Part shown: piece by piece, positions 44,670 to 54,028 of the stretch | Numbering within the stretch: the stretch's first letter is position 1 | Layout: the number at the start of each line of letters is the position of its first letter | Assembly (NCBI GenBank): GCA_964369805.1 | Contig: CAYJFM010000001.1 | Coordinates: forward strand, 1 to 64,000 | Direction of reading: 5' to 3' | DNA: 64,000 bases | Source: CAYJHC01 sp964369805 | GTDB lineage: Bacteria; Bacillota; Clostridia; Peptostreptococcales; Anaerovoracaceae | Position numbers and translations under genes: made by a program | The notes under the pieces: generated by a model | What the model saw: only the letters and a program-made list of their open reading frames with translations | The model's database searches: none | Told to the model about the DNA's origin: nothing

Positions 44670-46619
44670 ATGAAAGGCTTTAAAAACGACACAATTAGAA
44701 ACGTTGCTTTGGTTGGTCATGGCGGCGTAGGTAAAACAGCATTTATTGAGGCTGCCCTGCTTGCGACAGGTGCGATAAGCAGGTTAGGTAAGATTGAAGA
44801 TGGTACTACCGTATCAGACTATGACAAAAAGGAGATTGAAAAAGGACATTCAATTTCCGGTACTATTGTGCCTGTGAAATATCAAGGGGTTAAAATAAAC
44901 TTCATTGATTCTCCAGGTTTTTTTGATTTTATAGGAGAGGTAGACTCTGCTCTAAGAGCTGTTGAAACAGCAGTTATTATGATAGACGGAACAGTTGGCT
45001 GGCAGGTTGGAACTGACAAGGCGTGGGACACAGCAGTTGAATTTGATGTTCCAAGATTCTTCCTGATTAATAAAAAAGATAAAGAAGACTTAGATGTGGA
45101 AGGAATAATCGCCCAATTAAAGGAAAAATACGGACACTCCGTAGTTGACTTTAACAATAAAGAAGAAATGAATGAGTTGATCGCTGAAGAAGACGAAACT
45201 CTTATGGATAAATATTTCGAAGAAGGAACTTTTTCTAAGGAAGATTTTGACTTCGGACTTGCAATGGCTATTACAAATGGCGACATTGCACCAGTATTTA
45301 CATGCTCTGCAACAACAGGCGAGGGCATTGAAGAAGTGTTAGAAAAGTTAATTGACCTAATCCCTAAGGCTAGTGCTCATGCAGAGTACCCGGCAGTAAA
45401 TGAATTAGATGAAGATATTATGGTTAAAGTAGACCCAGACGGGCCTCTTGCAGCCTTTGTATTTAAAACAATAGCAGATCCAGTTTTAGGTAAGGTATCA
45501 CTGGTTAAGGTTATTTCAGGGAGTCTTAAATCAGGTACTGAGGTTTATAATGCTAATCACGAACATGCAGAAAAAGTTGGAACTATGTTCTTCCTTAGAG
45601 GAAAGCATAGAGAGGATACAAATATTGCAGAAGAAGGAGATATCGTTGCAGTTGCAAAACTTCAACATACAAAAACTGGGGACACACTTTGCATGAAGAA
45701 TCAGTTTATTAAATTCCCTCCTATAGCATTCCCAGAGCCAACCTACTATGTGGCCATCGAACCAAAGAAAAAAGGGGAAGATGAAAAACTTGGAACAGGC
45801 CTCCATAAATTAATGGAAGAGGATCCAAGCTTTGTTCTAGAAAGAAATCCTGAGACGCATCAAACCTTACTTGGTGGTCAGGGAGACATTCAAATTCAAA
45901 CAATTATTTCAAAACTTAAAGATAAATTTGGTGTGGAAGTAGATATTGTACCACAAAAAATTGGGTATAGAGAAACCATAAAAGGAACATCGGATGTTCA
46001 AGGTAAGCATAAAAAACAATCTGGTGGAGCTGGTCAATATGGTGACGTTCACATTAAATTCTCTCCATCAACAGAAGAATTTGAGTTCAAAGAATCATTG
46101 TTTGGTGGCTCAGTTCCAAAGAACTATGTCCCAGCAGTAGAGAAGGGCTTAATTGAAGCGATGTTAAAGGGACCTTTAGCTGGATGCAAAGTTGTAAATG
46201 TGAAAGCAGAGCTTTATGATGGATCATATCATGATGTAGATTCAAATGAAATGGCTTTCAAGCTTGCAGCATCTTTAGCTTTCAAGAAGGGGATGGCTGA
46301 GGCTAAACCAGTTCTTCTTGAACCAATTATGCATGTTGAAATTACAATCCCTGATGAATACATGGGCGATGTAATGGGAGATATGAGCAAACGTAGAGGC
46401 AGAATTTTAGGCGGAGAACCTTTAGCAAAAGGTGGTGGACAAATTGTAATTGCAGAAGCTCCACAAGCTGAACTTTTTGATTACACAATAACTCTTAGGG
46501 CTATGACTCAGGCGAGAGGCTCATTTAAGATGAAACATGAGAGATATGATGAGGTGCCAAGCCAAATTGCAGACAAAATTATAGCAGCACATCAGGCTGC
46601 TGTTGAAGCGGGTCACTAA
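44670..46619 (+). CDS. Elongation factor G paralogue (FusA2-like)
   Basis: The 649-residue translational GTPase has P-loop GHGGVGKT (about 16-23), G3 DSPGFFDF (about 80-87), G4 NKKD (about 135-138), and domains II-V ending with the EF-G C-terminal RGSFKMKHERYDEVPSQIA. It is shorter than housekeeping EF-G (about 690) and has HGGVGKT where EF-G has AHIDAGKTT. It therefore belongs to the second EF-G group, whose members may act in ribosome recycling or under special conditions. It is a single gene with its own promoter and terminator, away from the str operon. Confidence 0.88.
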   Translation: MKGFKNDTIRNVALVGHGGVGKTAFIEAALLATGAISRLGKIEDGTTVSDYDKKEIEKGHSISGTIVPVKYQGVKINFIDSPGFFDFIGEVDSALRAVETAVIMIDGTVGWQVGTDKAWDTAVEFDVPRFFLINKKDKEDLDVEGIIAQLKEKYGHSVVDFNNKEEMNELIAEEDETLMDKYFEEGTFSKEDFDFGLAMAITNGDIAPVFTCSATTGEGIEEVLEKLIDLIPKASAHAEYPAVNELDEDIMVKVDPDGPLAAFVFKTIADPVLGKVSLVKVISGSLKSGTEVYNANHEHAEKVGTMFFLRGKHREDTNIAEEGDIVAVAKLQHTKTGDTLCMKNQFIKFPPIAFPEPTYYVAIEPKKKGEDEKLGTGLHKLMEEDPSFVLERNPETHQTLLGGQGDIQIQTIISKLKDKFGVEVDIVPQKIGYRETIKGTSDVQGKHKKQSGGAGQYGDVHIKFSPSTEEFEFKESLFGGSVPKNYVPAVEKGLIEAMLKGPLAGCKVVNVKAELYDGSYHDVDSNEMAFKLAASLAFKKGMAEAKPVLLEPIMHVEITIPDEYMGDVMGDMSKRRGRILGGEPLAKGGGQIVIAEAPQAELFDYTITLRAMTQARGSFKMKHERYDEVPSQIADKIIAAHQAAVEAGH

Positions 46620-46659
46620 ACTTAAAAACTCTTACGTAATACGTAAAATATAATAGCAA

Positions 46660-46693
46660 AACAGGTAGCTTTTACAGGCTACCTATTTTGTTT
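46660..46693 (+). terminator. Terminator after the EF-G-like gene
   Basis: AGGTAGC (46663-46669) pairs with GCTACCT (46678-46684), followed by ATTTTGTTTG. Confidence 0.75.
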
Positions 46694-46732
46694 GTACTTA
46701 TTTACTCAAATTGAAAAAATATGGGAAATATC

Positions 46733-46785
46733 TTGACATAATCGAGTTAGTTAATATATACTTACAAAAGTTAGAATAAGCTAAC
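46733..46785 (+). promoter_or_regulatory. Promoter with tandem GTTAG-N6-CTAAC operators, HID-repeat surface protein
   Basis: TTGACA (46733-46738) and TATACT (46757-46762) are 18 bp apart. GTTAATATATACTTAC (46750-46765, two mismatches to the perfect palindrome at 33511) covers the -10. A clean second site, GTTAGAATAAGCTAAC (46770-46785), starts 20 bp later, reproducing the double-site layout of the flavodoxin operon. Confidence 0.75.
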
Positions 46786-46826
46786 AAAAAAGGAAGTAAT
46801 AAATGATATTACGTATGGAGGTTATA

Positions 46827-49800
46827 ATGAATAACAAAAAAATTATTATTCCTATTGCCATAGTGCTATTTATAGCATTAGTAGCAGGGGGATATAGCCT
46901 TTCAAACAGTGGGGGTTTTGTAGGGGCAGATGCCGAGACTACTACAATAGGAGATAATGAAGTCCCGACTGGAAGTGGAAACGGTGATGGAAGTGGAAGC
47001 GGTGATGGAAACGGAAGTGGAACAGGAACCGGAAACGGTGATGGAAGTGGAAGTGGAACTGGAAGCGGAACAGGAAACGGAAGCGGAACAGGAAACGGAA
47101 GCGGAACTGGAAGCGGTGATGGAAATGGAAGCGGAAATGGAACAGGAAACGGAACTGGAAGCGGAACAGGAAACGGAAGCGGAAATGGCAATGGAAACGA
47201 CAACGATAACGATAACGATAGTGTCGTTGCAGATTTAATTGTAAATGAGACAGCTCAAATTTTAAATGTTGAGCAGGTTCACTTTGCAATATTAGAATTA
47301 ACTACAGGTAGTATTAATGACTATTCTTTTGCTTTGAATGGGCTTGCAATATCGCCAACTAAGGTTAATGACAAAGGCAGCATTATTAAGTTTGCAGTAA
47401 ATCCAAAAGAAGTTGCAGAATTTACAGCTACAAATAGCAGTTCTGAATCAGAAACTATTAAACTAGGTGTTGGGCAAGGAGCCTTTACAGGAGAGGTAAA
47501 TAGCCAAATTCCTACAAATGTTTTAGCAAGCGGTCCTGTAGACCTATTCGAATACTATCTACCACTATATGGTGAAGATGGTAAAGTGCTAGTAAACCCA
47601 TCTAAAACAACTTTTGATACTGAAAGTGAAGGAGCTACAACAGTAGACCCAACTTTACCAGAGTTGTATAGCCCAAGAAATCCAGTTGATGAAGATATTA
47701 TAATCAAATTCAACTTAACAGATGAAGCTGAAGTTTGGAAAAATGGAATTACAAGTGTTGAGAAGAGATTTGACAGTTATACAACTACACCAGTAGCCTA
47801 TAGCATCAAAGTTGAAGACAGCGACTATAGTCCTACAGGAAAAGTTGGATACATTATCATTGATAAAGATGATCCTTCAATTGATGGACGTAACGGAATG
47901 CACACTATAGTAATAAAATCTAACGGACATAACAATTCTACAATAACAGTAGAAACTGTAGAAAAAGCAGGCAAAATGAATTTAAGTGGAAACTTTAACT
48001 ATTGGGCAAACCAAGATTTATTATTTGTGCTTGAAGATTTTAACTATGCTATAACAAATCCAGTTCATACAGTAATGCTAGATGGAGTAGTGCTAGACAA
48101 TCTATTAGACGTAGATGAAGATGCACCGTATGATTATCATGTAGTGTCAAACTTAGTTCGACTAACTGATGGAGCACTTGAAAAACTAACTCCTGGTGAG
48201 CATACACTTGTTGTTAGAGCCACAGGATTTGAAGACTATACAAAAACTTTTACTCTTGAAAAAGCGCCTGCAGGAACTACAAACCCAACATGGGGTGATA
48301 GTGGCGACACTAAAACAGAATCAAAATCTTCAGTGATAGATAACTACGGAATTGATGCAGTTTCATCTGCAACATCTTCAGGTGGATCTATTGGAGGATC
48401 TTCTGATGGAAGCGGCAGCGCAGGATATATTAGAGCAAATGTAAATATTGAATTTGATATGATAGCAAATGCTAAAATTTTAGCAGCCCTAGGCAAAAGC
48501 ACTGGATACTCAACAGGTGTAACTGAATGGTGGGATGCTCTAACTAAAGATGCTCTTTTCTTTGAGGATGGAACAGACCTTCTAATTGATTATACAGCAT
48601 ATAAGAATGCGGCTGGAATGGCATACTCTAATGAAGATGATAACTACAGTGATGATTACTTAACTTTCTTAGAGTTATACACTAAAATGAGTGGAAGTAC
48701 ATCTTACTGGTACGAGGATGAGTTTGAATATTTAAATAGACCTTACTGGGTGAAAAACCTATTGGAAAACGCTACCCTTGGAGATATGTACTTATATGGT
48801 GAAATGTCTGCGAAGGAACCAGCAACACTGAGCGTAGAGGATACTAACTGGGGAGAGGATATTGTAATATCAATTACAGGTGATACTGAGTGGATAAATA
48901 GCTTCTTGGCCTTAAAAATTGATGGAACAACAATGATTATTCCAAAAGAGGACCTAGTAATTTCAGCGGATGAAATTGTGATTCCTGCAGAAAAATATGG
49001 AAATCTATTAGGTAAAAAAGAGATAACTCTATTTGCTTATTCAGAAAAATACAAAACTGCAAAAGTTACATTTGACCTTTTTGAAAAGAACGACAGTGAG
49101 TTAGATGTTAAAATTGAAGCTAATGGAGATGTTACAATCTCAGGCATGAGTGAGGATTTTGCAAAGAAACTGACATCAGTAAGTGTTAATGGAAAAACTC
49201 TATATAATGATAACCAAGTAGGCGGAAACAGTGGCTCATACGAACTTTCTGAAGAAACATTAACATTAAGAGCTAAACTGTTCGAAGGTGAGGATGCAAT
49301 TTCTGGCCAGGTTACAGTTACTATGAAATCAGATGGATTTAGAGACCTGCCTTTCACATTTGACTACGATTCATTAGGGCTAAATGGTCCTCTAGTAGAT
49401 GTACCAGCAGAAGTGAAACTTTCGGAAGAAAACACATTTGAAATAGGTGAGGATGTTGTTATTGATGGAACAGCAGATTATCTGTTAACACTAAAAGACC
49501 TTGAAGTAGAAGGACAAACTGTTGAAGGAACAATTTCAGAAAATAAATTGATTTTACCAGGAAAGTACTTTGATGCAGCAGGCGAATATACAATAACGAT
49601 TAAATCTACAAAATATAAAACTAAAGAATTTAAAATAAATATTGCAGGTTCTACTTTAGAAACAGTGCCATCAATAGTAAAAGCAGATAAGGAAAAAATA
49701 AATCTTGATGGTAAAGTAAGAATTACACTTGCAAACTTCTCTTCAGGAGATGAGTACAAAGAGGCTTTTGTTGGTATTACAGTTGATGAAGAGTCTAACT

Positions 49801-51545
49801 TTATTCACGCAAGCAAATTAGGTAGCTTAGATTGGTTTGACTACTTTGACCTAACAGGTGAAGATCTAGGCGGAATCGGAACACATGAAATAACTTTAAA
49901 AGCAAAAGGTTACAAGGATAAAGTAATCACAGTAGAAGTTGTAGGAAAATCAGTGCCATATGATTTAGGCATTATTGATAGTAAAGGTTACAAAGTAACA
50001 TCTCCAACAATTGAAGCTGGTGGAGAAATCATGATATGGGTTGGTGATCAGTGGAGCGCAGACTATGAAAAAGCGTATACAGGAGTTTCAATTAATGGAG
50101 CTGAAGCAAAGGAATATGCAGTTGAAGAATTTGAGACTGAAGGCTTCTTCGGTGAAACCTTATCAGTTATAAAAATTCCTGCTAGCAACTTAGAAACTGG
50201 CGAAAACACTGTAACAATGAAGGCAACAGGTTATGCAGATGAGGATCTAACAGTTAAAGTTAATGCACCACCTTTAAAAGAAGTGCCATCAGTAGTATCA
50301 GCAAATAAAGAGAAAGTAAGCGCAAATGAAACAGTTAGAATTGCTTTGGCAAACTACTCTTCAGGAGATGAATACAAAGAAGCATTTGAAGGAATCTATA
50401 TTAATGATAAAACTACTATGATAGTGGCTAGTGAACTAAACGATCTTAGCTGGTTTGACTACTTTGAACTAACAGGAGAAGAATTAGGAGGCGTTGGTAG
50501 CCGTACAATTACTTTGAAGGCTGAAGGTTATGAGGATAAGACAATCGAGATAGAGGTTGTAGGCAAATCAGTACCATATGATTTAGGCTTTATTGACAAC
50601 AGTGGATATAAAGTGAATTCTCCGACAGTTGAAGCTGATGGTGAAGCAATGGTATGGGTTGGCGATCAGTGGAGCTCAGACTATGAAAAAGCATATGCAG
50701 GAGTTTCAATTAATGGGGCTGAAGCAAAGAAATACGTAGTTGAAAAGTTTGAAACTGAAGGCTACTTCAGCGAAACATTATCAGTTATAAAAATTCCTGC
50801 AAGTGATCTGACAGTTGGCGAAAATATTATAACGATGAAGGCGACTGGCTACGCAGATCAAGACCTTAAGATTACAGCAAAAGAAAGCACAACTACTCCG
50901 GAACCAGAAGCAAAAGAAGTGCCAAGCCAAGTAAAAGTGAACTATACAACAAGAGATGCATCATTGTATCAATACTTCCAATTTACAATATACAATATGT
51001 GGCTAAGTGGTGGCGATGAATCTTACATGGATGCATTTACAGGAATGCTGGTAGATGGTGAAGTATTCACTGATTATACTAGAAACACTAGCTCAGGATT
51101 AGCGGTTAACATTAATGCAGAGCAACTAACAAACGGAGACCATGTAGTTACATTAAAAGCTGATGGATACAAAGATAAGGTGATTAATATAACTGTAATC
51201 GGGAACGCAGAAACTCCAGAAAACAAGTTAACACCACCAGAGGGTATAGAGGTGGAAGAGTATTCAGCTAGTCCATTTGACCCAGCCAGTGACATAAAAT
51301 TAGAAATTTATAGTTATTATAACTGGGGTGTTTCAGCTGACCAACAAGCAGCAAACATAGCTTATGGAAACCTTATAGAAAGCGTAACTGTAAATGGTGT
51401 TGAAGTTTCACTAGAGGATATCTTCACAAATACAGATAACGAAAAATATGTAATGATTAGTTTAGAGACTTTAACCGATGGCGAGAATAAAATAGTAATC
51501 TCAGCAGATGGATATGAAGATTTAACGCTAACATATAATAAGTAA
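46827..51545 (+). CDS. Surface protein with Gly/Ser spacer and haemoglobin-interacting-type (DUF1533/Shr-HID-like) repeats
   Basis: The 1572-residue protein starts with a short basic end and one membrane helix (about 6-25) that may act as signal anchor. An 84-residue Gly/Ser/Asn/Thr/Asp spacer follows (about 49-132), long enough to cross the wall. The rest is a string of Ig-like modules, many ending in the pattern 'G-(E/D)-(H/N)-xx(T/V)-(L/M)KAxGYxDxxxxV', for example GTHEITLKAKGYKDKVITV and GENTVTMKATGYADEDLTV. I read these as DUF1533/Shr-type HID domains, known from haemoglobin-binding proteins. Two 206-residue units are near-duplicates. No LPXTG is present. ATG 46827 follows GGAGG. The metal-type operator upstream supports, but does not prove, haem or iron scavenging. 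Confidence 0.75.
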   Translation: MNNKKIIIPIAIVLFIALVAGGYSLSNSGGFVGADAETTTIGDNEVPTGSGNGDGSGSGDGNGSGTGTGNGDGSGSGTGSGTGNGSGTGNGSGTGSGDGNGSGNGTGNGTGSGTGNGSGNGNGNDNDNDNDSVVADLIVNETAQILNVEQVHFAILELTTGSINDYSFALNGLAISPTKVNDKGSIIKFAVNPKEVAEFTATNSSSESETIKLGVGQGAFTGEVNSQIPTNVLASGPVDLFEYYLPLYGEDGKVLVNPSKTTFDTESEGATTVDPTLPELYSPRNPVDEDIIIKFNLTDEAEVWKNGITSVEKRFDSYTTTPVAYSIKVEDSDYSPTGKVGYIIIDKDDPSIDGRNGMHTIVIKSNGHNNSTITVETVEKAGKMNLSGNFNYWANQDLLFVLEDFNYAITNPVHTVMLDGVVLDNLLDVDEDAPYDYHVVSNLVRLTDGALEKLTPGEHTLVVRATGFEDYTKTFTLEKAPAGTTNPTWGDSGDTKTESKSSVIDNYGIDAVSSATSSGGSIGGSSDGSGSAGYIRANVNIEFDMIANAKILAALGKSTGYSTGVTEWWDALTKDALFFEDGTDLLIDYTAYKNAAGMAYSNEDDNYSDDYLTFLELYTKMSGSTSYWYEDEFEYLNRPYWVKNLLENATLGDMYLYGEMSAKEPATLSVEDTNWGEDIVISITGDTEWINSFLALKIDGTTMIIPKEDLVISADEIVIPAEKYGNLLGKKEITLFAYSEKYKTAKVTFDLFEKNDSELDVKIEANGDVTISGMSEDFAKKLTSVSVNGKTLYNDNQVGGNSGSYELSEETLTLRAKLFEGEDAISGQVTVTMKSDGFRDLPFTFDYDSLGLNGPLVDVPAEVKLSEENTFEIGEDVVIDGTADYLLTLKDLEVEGQTVEGTISENKLILPGKYFDAAGEYTITIKSTKYKTKEFKINIAGSTLETVPSIVKADKEKINLDGKVRITLANFSSGDEYKEAFVGITVDEESNFIHASKLGSLDWFDYFDLTGEDLGGIGTHEITLKAKGYKDKVITVEVVGKSVPYDLGIIDSKGYKVTSPTIEAGGEIMIWVGDQWSADYEKAYTGVSINGAEAKEYAVEEFETEGFFGETLSVIKIPASNLETGENTVTMKATGYADEDLTVKVNAPPLKEVPSVVSANKEKVSANETVRIALANYSSGDEYKEAFEGIYINDKTTMIVASELNDLSWFDYFELTGEELGGVGSRTITLKAEGYEDKTIEIEVVGKSVPYDLGFIDNSGYKVNSPTVEADGEAMVWVGDQWSSDYEKAYAGVSINGAEAKKYVVEKFETEGYFSETLSVIKIPASDLTVGENIITMKATGYADQDLKITAKESTTTPEPEAKEVPSQVKVNYTTRDASLYQYFQFTIYNMWLSGGDESYMDAFTGMLVDGEVFTDYTRNTSSGLAVNINAEQLTNGDHVVTLKADGYKDKVINITVIGNAETPENKLTPPEGIEVEEYSASPFDPASDIKLEIYSYYNWGVSADQQAANIAYGNLIESVTVNGVEVSLEDIFTNTDNEKYVMISLETLTDGENKIVISADGYEDLTLTYNK
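46971..47220 (+). repeat. Low-complexity Gly/Ser/Asn coding repeat
   Basis: Short imperfect repeats of the type GGAAGCGGAACAGGAAAC encode (G-S/N/T/D)n and then an Asn-Asp run. Six- and twelve-base periods are visible. The long minus-strand reading frame opposite it is a by-product of this composition. Confidence 0.85.
49665..50882 (+). repeat. Tandem 618-bp coding duplication
   Basis: Units begin at 49665 (VPSIVKADKEK) and 50283 (VPSVVSANKEK), 206 codons apart. They share SSGDEYKEAF, WFDYF, VVGKSVPYDLG, WVGDQWS and LSVIKIPAS at matching places but differ at many bases, so the duplication is older than the 585-bp array at 11361. Confidence 0.85.
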
Positions 51546-51678
51546 AACAAAGAAACACAGAAGAATCACAAGTCTTTCAGTAACTCATCATAAATAAAGA
51601 GTAGAATGAACTTGTTAGTCAAAGAGATGTACTCCCAAACACACATCTCAAAAAAAATAAAAAATTTCATAATCTTCT

Positions 51679-51718
51679 AAGACGGGGTTGGTGTATGCTA
51701 GCCTCGTTTTCCTTTTTT
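51679..51718 (+). terminator. Terminator after the HID-repeat surface protein gene
   Basis: AAGACGGGG pairs with CCTCGTTTT (G-T wobbles allowed), followed by a T-rich stretch. No gene is visible in 51546-51755. Confidence 0.55.
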
Positions 51719-51755
51719 GCTTGTCTTTTTCGCGCTACACTGCGTCATCGTCCTT

Positions 51756-51855
51756 NNNNNNNNNNNNNNNNNNNNNNNNNNNNNNNNNNNNNNNNNNNNN
51801 NNNNNNNNNNNNNNNNNNNNNNNNNNNNNNNNNNNNNNNNNNNNNNNNNNNNNNN
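51756..51855. other. Scaffold gap (100 N)
   Basis: Exactly 100 undetermined bases, the usual placeholder for a gap of unknown size. The bases on each side (51546-51755 and 51856-51930) hold no recognisable gene, so what is missing cannot be told. Confidence 0.99.
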
Positions 51856-51934
51856 CACACATTTAAAGCTATTTATTAAAGGATATTACCGATTTTATAC
51901 GTGTTTTGGACTTAATGACACAGACGAAGTAGAC

Positions 51935-51968
51935 GGGGCTTTATTTCGCAATTTAAAGCCTCTTTTCC
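51935..51968 (+). terminator. Terminator upstream of gyrB
   Basis: GGGGCTTTA pairs with TAAAGCCTC (one wobble) over a 10-nt loop and is followed by TTTTCCTT. It would end a transcript coming from the gap side, implying a plus-strand gene lost in or before the gap. Confidence 0.65.
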
Positions 51969-52014
51969 TTGAAAAAAAAGCCCAAATATAGTATAATTAA
52001 ATATAACTTTGGGC
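51969..52014 (+). promoter_or_regulatory. gyrB promoter embedded in an inverted repeat
   Basis: TTGAAA (51969-51974), 17-bp spacer, TATAAT (51992-51997). The inverted repeat GCCCAAA (51980-51986) and TTTGGGC (52008-52014) flanks the -10 and start region. Confidence 0.7.
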
Positions 52015-52051
52015 AATATCAATGTGGCTCATAATTAAAGAAAGGGATAAA

Positions 52052-54004
52052 ATGACCGAACAAAACAAGAAACAATATAATGCCGAGCAAATACAGGTAC
52101 TAGAAGGGCTAGAGCCTGTAAGAGTAAGGCCAGGTATGTATATCGGAAGTACAGGGGAAAAGGGTCTACACCACCTTGTATATGAAATAGTAGACAATAG
52201 CGTGGACGAAGCCTTGGCAGGATACTGTAAGCATATTACAGTATCAATCTTAGAAGGCAATGGAATAAAAGTAACAGATGATGGTAGAGGGATGCCAGTT
52301 GATAAACATCCAAAGCTTGGAATACCTGCAGTTGAAGTAATTCATACAGTTTTGCATGCAGGTGGTAAGTTTGGTGGAGGCGGATACAAGGTATCGGGAG
52401 GTCTTCACGGGGTAGGAGCTTCAGTTGTAAACGCACTTTCATCAGATATGAAGGTAGAGGTAAAAAGAGGCGGAAAAATTTACGAGCAGAAATACTCTAA
52501 GGGTAAGGTAGTAACTAAGCTAAAAGTTATTGGTGAAACCGAAGAAACTGGATCTGCAACAGTTTTCTGGCCAGACGACACAATATTTGAAGAAACAGTT
52601 TTTGACTACAGCACACTTCAATACAGATTAAGAGAAATGGCTTTTCTAAACAAAGGAATTTCAATAACCTTAACAGACGAAAGAGAAGAAGAAAAAGTCA
52701 AAGGCGAGTTTAGACAAGATCAATTCTACTACGAAGGCGGAATAAAAGAGTTCGTAAAATACCAAAACGAAAGCAAAGAGCCTATTCATTCAAATGTAGT
52801 GTACTTTGAAGTACAAGGAAGAGACAAGTCTGGAACAAATGAAATGGAAGCGGAAGTAGCATTCCAGTATACAGACAGATACACAGAAGTTGTTTTCTCA
52901 TATGCAAATAACATTAACACAACAGACGGTGGATACCACTTAGTTGGATTTAGAACAGCCTTAACAAAAGCTATAAACGAATATGCGAAGAAAAATAAAT
53001 TCTTAAAAGACGGAGAATCAGGACTTTCTGGTGACGATGTTAGAGAAGGCTTGACGGCAATAATTTCGGTTAAACTTACAAACCCACAGTTTGAAGGTCA
53101 AACAAAGGCGAAACTAGGTAACAGTGAAATGAGAGGCTTTGTAGAGACAGCAGCCAATGAAAATATAACGGCATTTTTACAAGAAAACCCAGCCCAAGCA
53201 AAGGCAATAATTACAAAATGTCTTCAAGCGCAAAGAGCTAGGGAAGCAGCTAGAAAAGCTAGAGAAATCACAAGAAAAAACAGCATGATGGACGGGCTAT
53301 CTCTGCCAGGAAAACTTGCTGACTGCCAAGAAAAAGATCCAGCCTTATCTGAAATTTTCTTAGTCGAAGGGGACTCTGCGGGAGGCTCTGCAAAACAAGG
53401 AAGAGACAGAGCTAGACAAGCGGTCCTACCTCTAAGAGGAAAGATTCTTAACGTAGAGAAAGCAAGGCTAGATAAAATCCTAGGATCAGATGAAATCAAG
53501 AATATGATAACAGCTTTTGGCTGCGGAATAGGTGATGACTTTAATGTAGAAAAACTAAGATATCACAAAATAATTATCATGACCGATGCGGACGTAGACG
53601 GAGCACATATTAGAACACTTTTATTAACCTTCTTCTACAGATACATGACACCACTAATAGAAGATGGATATGTATATGCAGCTCAGCCGCCACTATTCAA
53701 AACGAAAAAAGGCAAAAGAGTTCATTACACATATTCAGAGCGCGAACAAGAAAAGCTAATGGAAGAACTATCGGAAATCCCAGGTAAAGCTGACATCCAA
53801 AGATATAAAGGTCTTGGAGAGATGGACTATGACCAACTATGGGAAACAACTATGGACTTCTCAAACAGAACGCTAATCCAAATCACGCTAGAAGACGTAG
53901 CTGCTGCAGATAATATCTTCACGACTCTTATGGGTGACAAAGTACCACCACGTAAGAAGTTTATCGAAGAAAATGCAAGACACGTACAAAACCTAGATAT
54001 TTAG
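52052..54004 (+). CDS. gyrB: DNA gyrase subunit B
   Basis: The 650-residue protein has the GHKL ATPase domain (EIVDNSVDEA near 47, DDGRGMPVD near 80, HGVGASVVNALS near 126), the transducer, and the TOPRIM domain with EGDSAGGSAKQGRDR (about 436-450) and MTDADVDGAHIR (about 510-521). The C-terminal tail is DNARHVQNLDI-like, as in gyrase. ATG 52052 is preferred to 52022 because AAAGGG lies just before it and MTEQNKKQYNAEQIQVLEGL is the normal N-terminus. gyrA follows 24 bp later. It is not next to recF or dnaN in this window. Confidence 0.96.
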   Translation: MTEQNKKQYNAEQIQVLEGLEPVRVRPGMYIGSTGEKGLHHLVYEIVDNSVDEALAGYCKHITVSILEGNGIKVTDDGRGMPVDKHPKLGIPAVEVIHTVLHAGGKFGGGGYKVSGGLHGVGASVVNALSSDMKVEVKRGGKIYEQKYSKGKVVTKLKVIGETEETGSATVFWPDDTIFEETVFDYSTLQYRLREMAFLNKGISITLTDEREEEKVKGEFRQDQFYYEGGIKEFVKYQNESKEPIHSNVVYFEVQGRDKSGTNEMEAEVAFQYTDRYTEVVFSYANNINTTDGGYHLVGFRTALTKAINEYAKKNKFLKDGESGLSGDDVREGLTAIISVKLTNPQFEGQTKAKLGNSEMRGFVETAANENITAFLQENPAQAKAIITKCLQAQRAREAARKAREITRKNSMMDGLSLPGKLADCQEKDPALSEIFLVEGDSAGGSAKQGRDRARQAVLPLRGKILNVEKARLDKILGSDEIKNMITAFGCGIGDDFNVEKLRYHKIIIMTDADVDGAHIRTLLLTFFYRYMTPLIEDGYVYAAQPPLFKTKKGKRVHYTYSEREQEKLMEELSEIPGKADIQRYKGLGEMDYDQLWETTMDFSNRTLIQITLEDVAAADNIFTTLMGDKVPPRKKFIEENARHVQNLDI

Positions 54005-54028
54005 TAATTGTATAGGTAAGGAGAAAAA

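Noticed and set aside
46781..47289. Minus-strand frames opposite the Gly/Ser region (Pro/Leu/Phe- or Arg/His/Phe-rich)
   Set aside because: They are complements of the low-complexity coding repeat, have no ribosome site and match no protein type.
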